DNA from: Propionibacteriaceae bacterium
Lineage (GTDB): Bacteria; Actinomycetota; Actinomycetes; Propionibacteriales; Propionibacteriaceae
Assembly (NCBI GenBank): GCA_030537675.1
Contig: JAUNVL010000012.1
Location: 1-44,609 of the forward strand
DNA length: 44,609 nt
Reading direction: 5' to 3'
Part shown: one piece after another, positions 18,783 to 27,083 of the stretch
Layout: each line of letters begins with the position of its first letter
Position numbering within the stretch: position 1 is the stretch's first letter
The notes under the pieces: model-generated
Told to the model about the DNA's origin: nothing
Databases searched by the model: none
Seen by the model: the letters and a program-made list of their open reading frames with translations, nothing else
Program-made: the position numbers and the translations under genes

Positions 18783-19879
18783 CCAGCGTCGTCCTCGCCG
18801 GTGGAGGTACCGCTGGCCACACGTCGCCCCTGATCGCCACCGCCCAAGCGCTGCGGATGCTGGAGCCCGGCGTGGACGTGGTCTGCATCGGCACTGCCAG
18901 GGGCCTGGAGACCCGCGTGGTCCCGGCCGCCGGTTTCCAGCTGGAACTCATCACACCGGTGCCCATGCCCCGACGGCCCAATCTGGATCTGCTGAAGCTG
19001 CCGTGGCGTCTCGCCAAGGCGGTCCGCGAGTCGCGGCGGATCCTGCGCACCGCGGGCGCCGAAGCGCTGGTGGGCTTCGGCGGATATGTCTCCATCCCCG
19101 CCTACTTGGCCGCACGCACGCTCGGTGTCCCCGTGGTGATCCATGAGGCCAACAAACTGCCCGGCATTGCCAACCGGATTGGGGCGCGATTCGCAGCCCA
19201 CGTGGCCACCACTTTCGCAGAGACGATGCTGCCCGGGGCCCACCTCACCGGCATGCCCATGTCTGCCTCCATCACTGACGGCACCACCACCCGCGAATCG
19301 GCACGCGCCCAGTTCGACCTCGACCCCGGGGCGCCTGTTCTCCTCGTCAGCGGCGGATCGCAGGGTGCCCGCAGCATCAACACCGCCGTGGAGGCTGCGC
19401 TGGATGAACTGCTGGCGGCCGGTGTGCAGGTGCTCCACGTGCTGGGTCCGAAGAACTTCGCGGATGACCTCACCGGGCGCAACCACCCCAGCGGCGGGCG
19501 CTATCGGCCGTTGGCCTACGTGGATGCCATGGCAGACGCCTACGCCGCCTCAGATTTGATGGTGGCGCGCGGCGGTGCTGCCACCGTCGTGGAAACCGCT
19601 GCCGCGGGCCTGCCCGTGATATTCGTCCCGCTGCCGTGGGGCAACGGGGAACAGGAGAAGAACGTCGCCGACCTCGTGTCCAGCGGCGCCGGTATCCTGC
19701 TGCACGACGGTGCGTTGGACGCTCCTGCACTGTGCTCGCTGGTGTTGCCACTGCTCACCGACCCCGCCGCGCTCGAGGAAATGTCGAGCAAGGCACGCTC
19801 CCAGTACCCACGGGATGCGGCTCTCGCCCTGGCGCGCGCCACCCTCGCCGTGATCGACGCGAAAGACTCAACCAAGTGA
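18779..19879 (+). CDS. murG: Lipid II synthase MurG (GlcNAc transferase)
   Basis: Membrane-associated GT-B glycosyltransferase that adds GlcNAc to lipid I, forming lipid II; 366 residues. The N-terminal loop is GGGTAGHTSPLIATAQAL, the acceptor-side motif is GFGGYVSIPAYLAA, followed by IHEANKLPGIANR. The donor-binding half has SGGSQGARSIN, RGGAATVVETAAAGLP and IFVPLPWGNGEQEKNV. It starts at the ATG overlapping the ftsW stop and overlaps murC by 4 bp (GTGA). The open frame extends back into ftsW, but homology begins at this ATG. Confidence 0.96.
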   Translation: MTSVVLAGGGTAGHTSPLIATAQALRMLEPGVDVVCIGTARGLETRVVPAAGFQLELITPVPMPRRPNLDLLKLPWRLAKAVRESRRILRTAGAEALVGFGGYVSIPAYLAARTLGVPVVIHEANKLPGIANRIGARFAAHVATTFAETMLPGAHLTGMPMSASITDGTTTRESARAQFDLDPGAPVLLVSGGSQGARSINTAVEAALDELLAAGVQVLHVLGPKNFADDLTGRNHPSGGRYRPLAYVDAMADAYAASDLMVARGGAATVVETAAAGLPVIFVPLPWGNGEQEKNVADLVSSGAGILLHDGALDAPALCSLVLPLLTDPAALEEMSSKARSQYPRDAALALARATLAVIDAKDSTK

Positions 19880-21327
19880 CTCTCCTGAATCCCATTGACG
19901 TGGTGCCGGCCGACAGCATCGGCCCGGTGCACTTCATCGCGGCCGGTGGTTCCGGCATGAGCGGAATCGCGCGCCTCTACGCCGAGCTCGGCGTCAAGAC
20001 CTCCGGTTCCGACCAGAGCGACTCCACCGCGCTGCAATCGCTGGCGCGCGCCGGCGTCGACGTCCACGTCGGCCATGACCCGGCCAATCTGGGGGACGCC
20101 ACCACCGTGGTGATCTCGTCCGCCGTCCGCGCCACCAACGTGGAACTGGCGGAGGCACGCGCGCGGGGTCTGCGGGTCTGGCACCGTTCCGCTGCCCTTG
20201 CCGCACTCATGACGGGCAAGCGTTGCGTCTCGGTGACGGGTACGCATGGAAAGACCACCACCACCGCCATGACGGCCGTCATGCTGGCCGAGGTGGGGGC
20301 AGATCCCAGCTACGTCATCGGAGGACCACTGTCCACCACGGGTGCAAGCTCGGCAACGGGTTCCGGTGAGGCATTCGTGGTCGAGGCGGATGAGTCGGAC
20401 GGGTCCTTCACCCAGTACCCCACGGAGATCGCGGTGATCACCAACGTCGGCGCGGACCACCTCGTCAACTGGGGCACGAAGGAGGCGTACGCCGAGGGTT
20501 TCCGTTCCTTCGCCACACAACAAGACATCCGCTCCGTCATCATCAACATCGACGACCACGGGTCGCGCTCGCTCGCCGAGCAACTCGTGGGAGAAGTGCC
20601 GAAGCTCGTGACGTACGGCGAGTCACCTGATGCCGATGTCCGCATCACGGACGTGAAGGCCCACGGCAACGGTGTCACCGCGACGCTCACCTACGGCGAG
20701 GACGAGGGACCCATCACCCTGCAGGTCCCCGGCAACCACAACCTGGCCAATGCCTCGGCGGCCTACGCCGTGGGGCGGATGCTCGGGCACAGCCACGACA
20801 CCTGCATCACCGGCCTGTCACGGTACGAGGGCACGCTCAGACGGTTCCAGTTGATCACCGACACCGCCGGCATCCGGGTGTTCGACGACTACGCGCATCA
20901 CCCCACCGAGATCCGTGCAGCACTGACGGCGGCCAGGCGCGCCACGGAAGCCGGGAACGAGGCCACCGGGCTGTCGGGACGTCTCATCGCGTGCTTCCAG
21001 CCCCACCTGTACTCGCGCACCGTCGACTTCTCCGACGAATTCGGCGAGGTCATGACGCTGGCGGACATCGCCGTCATCAACGACGTGTGTGGTGCACGCG
21101 AGGATCCCATCCCCGGGGTCACGGGTCAGCTCGTGGTGGATGCCGCCAAGCGGCACGGCGCCAAAGAGGTGGTGTATGTCGTCGACAAGTACGACCTGCC
21201 GGAAGCCCTGAACGACATCGCGCTGCCCGGTGACCTGATCATCACCCTCGGGTGCGGGGACGTCACCATCGTCGGCCCCCTGCTGGCTCCGTTGCTGGCA
21301 CAACGACCGGAGGCGGTCGCCCCTTGA
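19876..21327 (+). CDS. murC: UDP-MurNAc:L-alanine ligase MurC
   Basis: First Mur ligase, adding L-alanine to UDP-MurNAc; 483 residues from GTG 19876. N-terminal HFIAAGGSGMSGIARL binds the nucleotide sugar. The P-loop VTGTHGKTTTTAM (Lys126) carries the histidine typical of MurC. EADESDGSF, ITNVGADHLVNWGT, FDDYAHHPTEIRAAL and FQPHLYSRT confirm the family. The GTG overlaps the murG stop, and the stop overlaps the ftsQ TTG. MurC acts first in the pathway but is encoded near the end of the cluster, which is the usual actinobacterial order. Confidence 0.96.
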   Translation: MTLLNPIDVVPADSIGPVHFIAAGGSGMSGIARLYAELGVKTSGSDQSDSTALQSLARAGVDVHVGHDPANLGDATTVVISSAVRATNVELAEARARGLRVWHRSAALAALMTGKRCVSVTGTHGKTTTTAMTAVMLAEVGADPSYVIGGPLSTTGASSATGSGEAFVVEADESDGSFTQYPTEIAVITNVGADHLVNWGTKEAYAEGFRSFATQQDIRSVIINIDDHGSRSLAEQLVGEVPKLVTYGESPDADVRITDVKAHGNGVTATLTYGEDEGPITLQVPGNHNLANASAAYAVGRMLGHSHDTCITGLSRYEGTLRRFQLITDTAGIRVFDDYAHHPTEIRAALTAARRATEAGNEATGLSGRLIACFQPHLYSRTVDFSDEFGEVMTLADIAVINDVCGAREDPIPGVTGQLVVDAAKRHGAKEVVYVVDKYDLPEALNDIALPGDLIITLGCGDVTIVGPLLAPLLAQRPEAVAP

Positions 21328-22046
21328 ACACCACTGCGCCCGGAGATTTTGCCGCAGCGATGCAGGAGAAGAAGCGGCTCGAGCGCCGTCGATCGCTCGT
21401 GCGGTGGGGCGCGTTGCTGACGACGTTGGTGGTGGCTGGATTCGTGGCGTGGTTGTTGTTGCTGTCGCCGTTCTTCCGGGTGCACACCGTCACAGTCTCG
21501 GGAACGGACCTGCTCAGCACCCAAGCCGTACTGGACGCCGCAGAGGTGCCGTCGGATTCCCCCATGCTCAGGCTGGACACCGAGGCCGTGGCCGAGCGTG
21601 TGGCCACCCTGCCCGCCATCGCCGACGTTGAGGTGGGGCGGGACTTCCCGGACACGATCACCATCGACGTCACCGAACGGGGCCTGGTATACCAGCGTGT
21701 GGAGGGGGACGCGTTCGAGTGGGTGGACGCGGAGGGCATGGTGTTCTCCACCTCGGCTGAGCGATCCGAGGGTGTCGTGCAGGCGAGCACCAATGGCAAG
21801 GACACGCGGCTCCTGAAGGACGTGGCCACCGTCGTCTCCCACATCCCGGACAAGCTGCTGCCACGCGTGGTGGCGGTGCAGGCCAGGGCTGTCGACCGCA
21901 TCACGCTGGAACTGGACGACGGTGCACTCGTGGTCTGGGGCAGCGCTGAGCAGTCCGCGCTCAAGGCGGATGTGTTGGCAGCGTTGCTCCCGACGGATGC
22001 CAAGCTGTACGACATCTCGGCCCCCAGCTTCCCGACCACCAAGTGA
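21324..22046 (+). CDS. ftsQ: Cell division protein FtsQ
   Basis: Bitopic divisome protein linking FtsL/DivIC to early division proteins, 240 residues. The short basic cytoplasmic N-terminus (KKRLERRRSLVRW) is followed by one membrane helix (about 27-48), a POTRA domain (about 51-118, FFRVHTVTVSGTDLLSTQAVLDAA) and the FtsQ/DivIB domain (VERGLVYQ-like, here VTERGLVYQRVEGDAFEWVDAEG). The start is taken as TTG 21324, which overlaps the murC stop (TTGA) and has GGAGG at 21309-21313, 10 bp upstream. It is the last gene of the coupled series; a 159-bp gap with a likely promoter follows. Confidence 0.9.
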   Translation: MNTTAPGDFAAAMQEKKRLERRRSLVRWGALLTTLVVAGFVAWLLLLSPFFRVHTVTVSGTDLLSTQAVLDAAEVPSDSPMLRLDTEAVAERVATLPAIADVEVGRDFPDTITIDVTERGLVYQRVEGDAFEWVDAEGMVFSTSAERSEGVVQASTNGKDTRLLKDVATVVSHIPDKLLPRVVAVQARAVDRITLELDDGALVVWGSAEQSALKADVLAALLPTDAKLYDISAPSFPTTK

Positions 22047-22084
22047 GCTCAAGCCGATACTGGCCCCACGCCGCAACCCTGAAG

Positions 22085-22099
22085 TCACCCTTGAGGTGA
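22085..22099 (+). promoter_or_regulatory. Inverted repeat upstream of ftsZ
   Basis: TCACC (22085-22089) and GGTGA (22095-22099) form perfect 5-bp arms around CTTGA, in the ftsQ-ftsZ gap 107 bp before the ftsZ start. A regulator site or an mRNA hairpin is possible; the role is unknown. Confidence 0.35.
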
Positions 22100-22122
22100 T
22101 CGCGCAGGTTGAGGCGTCTCGG

Positions 22123-22153
22123 TTGGACTGACCCGCACCGGGCAGCCTAGCCT
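22123..22153 (+). promoter_or_regulatory. Candidate ftsZ promoter
   Basis: TTGGAC (22123-22128) and TAGCCT (22148-22153) resemble -35 and TANNNT -10 boxes with a long 19-bp spacer. They lie in the ftsQ-ftsZ gap and would give a leader of roughly 45 nt. This is pattern-based only. Confidence 0.38.
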
Positions 22154-22205
22154 TGCGGCAAGGACAGCAGGCCTCGAAGAATCTGACAGAACAGTAGGGC
22201 AGTTA

Positions 22206-23369
22206 ATGGCAAGCGCATCACAGAACTACCTCGCCGTGATCAAGGTGGTTGGCGTCGGTGGTGGCGGCGTCAACGCGGTCAACCGCATGATTGAAGCGGG
22301 CCTCCGCGGCGTCGAATTCATCGCCATCAACACAGACGCCCAGGCGTTGTTGATGAGCGACGCCGACGTGAAGCTCGACATCGGCCGTGAACTCACACGG
22401 GGACTCGGCGCAGGAGCGGACCCCGCCAAGGGCCAGCAGGCTGCCGAGGACCACTCGGACGAGATCGAGGAGGCGCTGAAGGGCGCCGACATGGTCTTCG
22501 TCACCGCCGGTGAGGGTGGTGGCACCGGAACCGGCGCTGCCCCGATCGTCGCCAAGGTCGCGCGCTCGCTGGGTGCACTGACCATCGGCGTGGTCACGCG
22601 ACCGTTCTCGTTCGAAGGACGACGACGCTCCAACCAGGCAGAGGCAGGCATCGAGTCGCTCCGCGCCGAGGTCGACACCCTCATCGTCATCCCCAACGAC
22701 AAACTGCTCCAGATGACCGACCACACCGTGGCGATCCTGGATGCGTTCAAGCAGGCCGACCAGGTGCTGATGCAGGGTGTTTCCGGCATCACGGACCTCA
22801 TCACCACACCTGGCCTCATCAACCTTGACTTCGCCGACGTGAAGTCCATCATGAGCCAGGCCGGCTCCGCCCTCATGGGCATCGGCTCGGCCCGTGGTGA
22901 GGATCGCGCCCGCGCTGCGGCGGAGATGGCCATCTCCTCCCCGCTGCTGGAAGCCAGCATCGATGGGGCACATGGCGTGCTGCTCTCGATCGCGGGCGGC
23001 AGCGACCTCGGTTTGTTCGAGGTGGCCGCGGCAGCCCAGCTCATCGAGGAGGCCGCACATGATGAGGCAAACATCATCTTCGGTACCGTCATCGACGACT
23101 CGCTCGGCGACGAGGTCCGGATCACGGTGATCGCCGCCGGCTTCGACGGTGGCAGCCCGCAGAAGCGCCCGAACGCCCGCCCGGATGCCGTGCGTCAGCC
23201 GCAGTCGCGACCCGCGCCCAGCCCGCAGGCCAGCAACTACGGTTCCCAGGCACCGCAGGCGAGCCCTCTTCCGTCGCAGCGTCACGACGGCCAGTCAGCC
23301 CAGCAGCGGCCCATGGCACCGCGCCCGGCCGACGACGACGAGCTGGACGTGCCCGACTTCATGAAGTGA
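22206..23369 (+). CDS. ftsZ: Cell division GTPase FtsZ
   Basis: Tubulin-like GTPase that assembles the cytokinetic Z ring, 387 residues. The N-terminal [17 protein letters not shown] binds nucleotide. The tubulin signature GGGTGTG lies at 104-110, and the T7 loop [11 protein letters not shown] supplies catalytic aspartates to the neighbouring subunit. A Gln/Pro/Ser-rich linker (about 320-375) leads to the conserved C-terminal peptide [12 protein letters not shown], the docking tail for partners such as SepF. The ATG has only a weak purine stretch upstream (AGGGCAG). It has its own upstream gap with a candidate promoter and a strong terminator downstream, so it may form its own transcript as well as being read from the dcw series. 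Confidence 0.98.
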   Translation: MASASQNYLAVIKVVGVGGGGVNAVNRMIEAGLRGVEFIAINTDAQALLMSDADVKLDIGRELTRGLGAGADPAKGQQAAEDHSDEIEEALKGADMVFVTAGEGGGTGTGAAPIVAKVARSLGALTIGVVTRPFSFEGRRRSNQAEAGIESLRAEVDTLIVIPNDKLLQMTDHTVAILDAFKQADQVLMQGVSGITDLITTPGLINLDFADVKSIMSQAGSALMGIGSARGEDRARAAAEMAISSPLLEASIDGAHGVLLSIAGGSDLGLFEVAAAAQLIEEAAHDEANIIFGTVIDDSLGDEVRITVIAAGFDGGSPQKRPNARPDAVRQPQSRPAPSPQASNYGSQAPQASPLPSQRHDGQSAQQRPMAPRPADDDELDVPDFMK

Positions 23370-23385
23370 TCCACCACGCACCCAG

Positions 23386-23427
23386 ATGCGTGATGCCCGG
23401 CCACCACGGCCGGGCATCACGCATTTT
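23386..23427 (+). terminator. Strong intrinsic terminator after ftsZ
   Basis: A perfect 17-bp stem, 23386-23402 pairing with 23408-23424, with loop ACCAC, followed by TTTT (23424-23427). It starts 16 bp after the ftsZ stop and separates ftsZ from sepF. Confidence 0.88.
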
Positions 23428-23514
23428 GTGTGCGTGTCCCGGCTCGCCGCCGCGCAATCAGGGCGACCGGCAGGGTAGGGTTTCGCACAAGAACGGATAT
23501 GAGGAGATACAACT

Positions 23515-23994
23515 GTGGGCGTACGGAAGCTGGCCGAGTGGATGGGCTTGGTGGAGGACAGCCGGTACACCGACCCGGCTGAGGAAACCTCGGCCGACCT
23601 CACCGAGGATGTCTACATCGATGAGGAACCTGAGGAGCTGGTGAGCCGAGTGTCCAAGCTGCCCCAGCAACGCCCCACCATGAGCGTTGCCCCAACCACC
23701 CCCGAGGTGGCCGACATCAGCAGGATCGTCAGCGTCAGGCCGCGCTCGTACAACGAGGCGCGCGCCATCGGGGAGAACTTCCGCGACGGAATCCCTGTGA
23801 TCATGAACCTCTCCGACATGGAATCCGGCGAGGACAAGCGGCTCGTGGACTTTGCAGCAGGTCTGATCTTCGGTCTGAAGGGCAACATCGAGCGTGTCTC
23901 CAGCCAGGTGTTTCTGCTCTGCCCCCACAACCTTGTGGTGGGACCGGAGGACAAGGAGCGGCTCATCACGGGCGGCTTCTTCAACCAGAGCTGA
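23515..23994 (+). CDS. sepF: Cell division protein SepF
   Basis: Cytoplasmic FtsZ partner that anchors the ring to the membrane and aligns filaments, 159 residues. The N-terminal amphipathic segment (MGVRKLAEWMGLVED) is the expected membrane-binding helix. An acidic linker follows, and the core domain (about 70-155) carries SVRPRSYNEARAIGENFRDGIPVIMNL and VDFAAGLIFGLKGNIERVSSQVFLLCP. GTG 23515 is supported by GAGGAG 8 bp upstream. It is separated from ftsZ by a terminator, so it needs its own promoter or readthrough. Actinobacteria usually lack FtsA, so SepF is probably the main anchor (inference). Confidence 0.95.
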   Translation: MGVRKLAEWMGLVEDSRYTDPAEETSADLTEDVYIDEEPEELVSRVSKLPQQRPTMSVAPTTPEVADISRIVSVRPRSYNEARAIGENFRDGIPVIMNLSDMESGEDKRLVDFAAGLIFGLKGNIERVSSQVFLLCPHNLVVGPEDKERLITGGFFNQS

Positions 23995-24088
23995 CGGCGC
24001 CGCTGCCTGGCGGTTGCCGGTGCGTTACAGTGACCCCGACTGAGTGAAATCGGAGGTTCACCCTCCACCCCCACCGATGGAGCAGAAG

Positions 24089-25033
24089 ATGACCCTTAAC
24101 CTTGAAGAGGTCCGCAGCGTCCGATTCCGTATGGCCAAGCCCCGCGTGAGCGGCTACGACGTCGTCGAGGTTGACACCTTCATCGACAAGGTGGAGGAGG
24201 CCTTCTCCCAGTTCGAGAACGAGCGGGAGCGTCTGCGCCGCGAGGTCCAATCCTCGAGCGACGTCGTCGAGTCCGTGGCAACGGATGCAGATCCCCAGGA
24301 AGTCGCTGCCAAGGACTCCGAGATCGCCTCCCTGCGGGCCGAGGTCGACCGTCTGAAAGGTGAGGCTGCCGCCTCGCAGGATGGTGACGAGCGTTCCCAG
24401 CGACTCTCCGGACAGGTCGATCAGCTCACCGTGCAGAATGACGAGCTCCGCGCCGAACTGGCGCGTGTGCGCGCCGAGCTCGACGAGGTCCGTACCCAGA
24501 GGGTCAACGAAGTCATCGGTCAGGTCCAGACGCTGACGGTGGGCACCCGCGACGACGCCAGCCCGGCGGTCATCCGGCTCGTCCAGCTGGCCACCGAGCA
24601 GGCGGAGATGGTTGTCGAGGAAGCCGAGACGGAGGCGAACCGCAAGCTGGCTGATGCCAAGCAGCAGTCGCACGAGATCACCACGGACGCCGCAGCCAAG
24701 GCAGAACACCTGGAGACCGAGGCCCGGCTCAACGCCGAGCAGACGACAGAAGAGGCAGAGGAACGAGCCAACCAGCTCGATCAGGAGACCAAGCAGCGCC
24801 GGAGCGAACTGTTCGCCAACCTCGAGCGGGAGCAGGTCGAGCTTGCCGGCAAGGTGGATGCGCTCCGCGAGTTCGAGACCTCATACAGGGACAACCTCAA
24901 GTCCTACCTGTCCTTCCATCTGGAAGCACTCGACGACGACAGCCCAGAGCCTGCGAAGGTCCCTGAACTGGCCCAGCGCCGCGAGTCCGACACCCCACGT
25001 CTCGATGCGCTCGCGCAGGGAAACGACGCCTGA
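24089..25033 (+). CDS. divIVA: DivIVA/Wag31-type polar scaffold protein
   Basis: Coiled-coil protein, 314 residues, that in actinobacteria marks cell poles and directs wall growth. The N-terminal DivIVA domain contains MTLNLEEVRSVRFRM and RVSGYDVVEVDTFIDKVEEAF, including the G-Y-x-x-x-x-V-D-x-F-x-D pattern. The rest is long heptad-like, rich in Glu, Ala and Arg, with VEEAETEANRKLADAKQ typical of the family. ATG 24089 is chosen because GGAG lies 6 bp upstream; an in-frame ATG at 24077 adds four residues. The first segment is more divergent from mycobacterial Wag31 than expected. Position after sepF supports the assignment. Confidence 0.87.
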   Translation: MTLNLEEVRSVRFRMAKPRVSGYDVVEVDTFIDKVEEAFSQFENERERLRREVQSSSDVVESVATDADPQEVAAKDSEIASLRAEVDRLKGEAAASQDGDERSQRLSGQVDQLTVQNDELRAELARVRAELDEVRTQRVNEVIGQVQTLTVGTRDDASPAVIRLVQLATEQAEMVVEEAETEANRKLADAKQQSHEITTDAAAKAEHLETEARLNAEQTTEEAEERANQLDQETKQRRSELFANLEREQVELAGKVDALREFETSYRDNLKSYLSFHLEALDDDSPEPAKVPELAQRRESDTPRLDALAQGNDA

Positions 25034-25054
25034 CCCACCACAACTGACTGCACC

Positions 25055-25078
25055 GGCCGGCTCCTCCGGGGGCCGGCT
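25055..25078 (+). terminator. GC-rich hairpin after divIVA, possible terminator
   Basis: GGCCGGCTCC pairs with the downstream GGGGGCCGGCT (with wobble pairs) shortly after the divIVA stop. No T-tract follows, so intrinsic termination is doubtful. Confidence 0.35.
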
Positions 25079-25090
25079 GATGTGCCTCGA

Positions 25091-25118
25091 TTGACTTGCC
25101 ACACGCGGGGTGTAGTCT
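25091..25118 (+). promoter_or_regulatory. Promoter of the dksA-lspA-rluA-family unit
   Basis: TTGACT (25091-25096), a 16-bp spacer and TAGTCT (25113-25118) form one of the best sigma-70-like promoters in the window. The predicted leader before the ATG at 25151 is about 26 nt. Confidence 0.62.
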
Positions 25119-25150
25119 CTGCGGACCACTCATGAGCCAGAAAGACGACC

Positions 25151-25579
25151 ATGACCACGAAGAAGGCAGCACCGGGCGCCCCCAGCGTCGACCTACCAGT
25201 CCGCGAAGGCGAGGATCCGTGGACGGCAGAGGAAGTTGTGGAACAGCGCAACACCCTGACCGAGGAGCTGGAACGCCTTGAGAAGAAGATTGCCGTCACC
25301 GAGGCTGAACTCAGCGACATCCTGAAGGGTGGCACCGACGGGGCGGGCAGGGATCCTGCGGATCTCGGTTCCAGCAACTTTGAGCGCGATCAGGAAGTGG
25401 CGCTCGCGCAGAACGCCCGTGAGATGGCTGACCAGGCCCGACTCGCCCTGCACCTGTTCGACGAGGGCAACTACGGACTGTGCGAGGTGTGCGGCAACCC
25501 CATCGGCAAGGGCCGGCTGCAGGTTTTTCCCCGGGCAACGCTGTGCGTCACGTGCAAACAGCGAGAGGAACGACGCTGA
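25151..25579 (+). CDS. TraR/DksA family zinc-finger protein
   Basis: RNA polymerase-binding type regulator, 142 residues. The N-terminal half is a charged helical region (about 25-60, WTAEEVVEQRNTLTEELERLEKKI). The C-terminal half carries EVALAQNAREMADQARLAL and the four-cysteine zinc finger CEVCGNPIG...CVTCKQ. This is the standard arrangement of the family, whose members bind the RNA polymerase secondary channel in proteobacteria; the actinobacterial role is less clear. It has a good promoter upstream. Its 3' end probably overlaps the lspA start. Confidence 0.88.
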   Translation: MTTKKAAPGAPSVDLPVREGEDPWTAEEVVEQRNTLTEELERLEKKIAVTEAELSDILKGGTDGAGRDPADLGSSNFERDQEVALAQNAREMADQARLALHLFDEGNYGLCEVCGNPIGKGRLQVFPRATLCVTCKQREERR

Positions 25580-26112
25580 CTGGTGCGCGTTGGCGCCCCC
25601 CGCTCCTGCTGGCGATCGGCGTGGGAGTGTTCGGCTACGCAGTGGACCAGCTCACCAAGCTGCTGGCAATTGAGAACCTCACACCCGGGCGACCGGTCGA
25701 GATCATCGGCTCAGTGCTCCAGTTGTCGCTGTTTCGCAACCCCGGGGCAGCCTTCAGCATGGGCACCAATTCGACGGTGGCGCTGTCCATCTTCGCGATC
25801 GTGGCACTCCTCGGATGCCTGGCGTTCGGGCTCCCTCGCGTGCGCTCCATGCCCCAGGGTCTGGCGCTCGGCCTATTGCTGGCGGGGATCGGTGGGAACC
25901 TCCATGACCGGCTGCTGCGCGAGCCGTCGCCTCTTCGTGGACACGTCATTGATTTCCTCCAACTGAAGTACTTTGCCATCTTCAACGTGGCAGACATCTG
26001 CATCACGTCGGCAGCGGTGCTGTTCGTGCTGCTCAGTTTCAGACAACCCGCGCAGGCTGACGCTGGTATTGCGTCGCAGCGGGGGGACATGGGAGCCGGG
26101 GAACGACTGTGA
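25552..26112 (+). CDS. lspA: Lipoprotein signal peptidase (signal peptidase II)
   Basis: Inner-membrane aspartyl protease that cleaves prolipoprotein signal peptides before the lipidated cysteine. Motifs: first-helix VDQLTK, NPGAAFSMG, GGNLHDRL and HVIDFLQL, and FNVADICI. The two aspartates in NLHDR and NVADI are the expected catalytic pair. Four membrane helices are evident. The start is unclear: no ATG, GTG or TTG lies in frame between 25552 and the first helix. GTG 25552 overlaps the previous gene by 28 bp and lacks a ribosome site. CTG 25576 overlaps its stop (CTGA) and has GAGAGGAA 7 bp upstream. Likely substrates in this window are the lipoproteins at 36215 and 42828. Confidence 0.92.
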   Translation: MQTARGTTLTGARWRPPLLLAIGVGVFGYAVDQLTKLLAIENLTPGRPVEIIGSVLQLSLFRNPGAAFSMGTNSTVALSIFAIVALLGCLAFGLPRVRSMPQGLALGLLLAGIGGNLHDRLLREPSPLRGHVIDFLQLKYFAIFNVADICITSAAVLFVLLSFRQPAQADAGIASQRGDMGAGERL

Positions 26113-27029
26113 GTGTCTTTCTCATCCCCGATGCCCTCGCTGGTGAACGCATCGACATCACCGCCGCCCGCGTCACAGGACACAGCCGCTCCCGCATCGA
26201 GGACTTGATCGAGGCTGCCGGCGTGATGCTCGACGGCGTCGTCGTGGTCAAGCCTTCACAGCGGGTGCAGGGGGGCGAGATGCTCGAGTTGGTGTCTGAA
26301 CCCCGCCCCCAGGATGTGACCGTGCGGCCGCGCGTGGCCGAAGGCATGGGCATCACACACGAGGACGCCGACATCGTGGTGGTGGACAAGCCCGCCGGTG
26401 TCGCAGCGCACCCCAGTCTTGGCTGGGACGGATCCTCGGTGACGGAACATCTCGCCGCCGCGGGCATTCGCATCTCCACCTCGGGTGCCGCCGAGCGGCA
26501 GGGCGTCGTGTCCCGGCTCGACGTCGGCACCAGTGGATTGATGGTGGTGGCGAAATCCGAGAAGGCCTACACGGTGCTGAAGCAGGCTTTTCGCGACAAA
26601 ACGGTGGACAAGACCTATCTCGCCCTGATCCAGGGGCACCCCGACCCCTTCACCGGCACCATCGAGGCGCCCATCGCACGCCATCCCGGCGCCCAGTGGA
26701 AGATGGCGATCGTGGAGGGGGGCAGGGCCAGCGTCACGCACTACGACACCGTGGAGGCGCACAGGGCGGCCACGCTGGTGGAGGTGAAGCTCGAGACCGG
26801 GCGCACGCACCAGATCCGAGTGCACATGGCAGCGATCGGGCATCCGTGCTGCGGCGACCCGCTGTACGGCTGTGATCCGGTGCTGGCGGCGACGCTGGGT
26901 CTGGAGCGCCAGTGGCTGCACGCGGCCGGGCTGGGGTTCACGCATCCCGGCTCCGGCGAGTGGGTGAACTTCACGTCGACACCACCGGCGGACCTGGTGC
27001 ACGCCCTGGAAATCGTCCGTTCAGACTGA
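26109..27029 (+). CDS. RluA-family 23S rRNA pseudouridine synthase (RluD-like)
   Basis: Converts uridine to pseudouridine in structured RNA, probably 23S rRNA; 306 residues. An N-terminal S4-like RNA-binding domain (about 12-75, RIDITAARVTGHSRSRIEDLI) precedes the catalytic domain. The catalytic aspartate is in SRLDVGTSGLMVVAKS, and KTYLALIQGHP, ETGRTHQIRVHMAAIGHPCCGDPLYG and the C-terminal WLHAAGLGFTHP are diagnostic. GTG 26109 overlaps the lspA stop (GTGA). The lspA-rluA family pair is widely conserved in bacteria. The exact target uridine cannot be read from sequence. Confidence 0.93.
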   Translation: MSVFLIPDALAGERIDITAARVTGHSRSRIEDLIEAAGVMLDGVVVVKPSQRVQGGEMLELVSEPRPQDVTVRPRVAEGMGITHEDADIVVVDKPAGVAAHPSLGWDGSSVTEHLAAAGIRISTSGAAERQGVVSRLDVGTSGLMVVAKSEKAYTVLKQAFRDKTVDKTYLALIQGHPDPFTGTIEAPIARHPGAQWKMAIVEGGRASVTHYDTVEAHRAATLVEVKLETGRTHQIRVHMAAIGHPCCGDPLYGCDPVLAATLGLERQWLHAAGLGFTHPGSGEWVNFTSTPPADLVHALEIVRSD

Positions 27030-27071
27030 GCAGGATGGCGACCCGTCTGGGGTGCCGGGGGCCATGTCCAG

Positions 27072-27077
27072 TACAGT
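27072..27077 (+). promoter_or_regulatory. -10 box of pyk, predicting a leaderless mRNA
   Basis: TACAGT ends 6 nt before GTG 27084, so transcription would begin at or next to the start codon. No ribosome site precedes the GTG. Confidence 0.6.
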
Positions 27078-27083
27078 GTCCCC

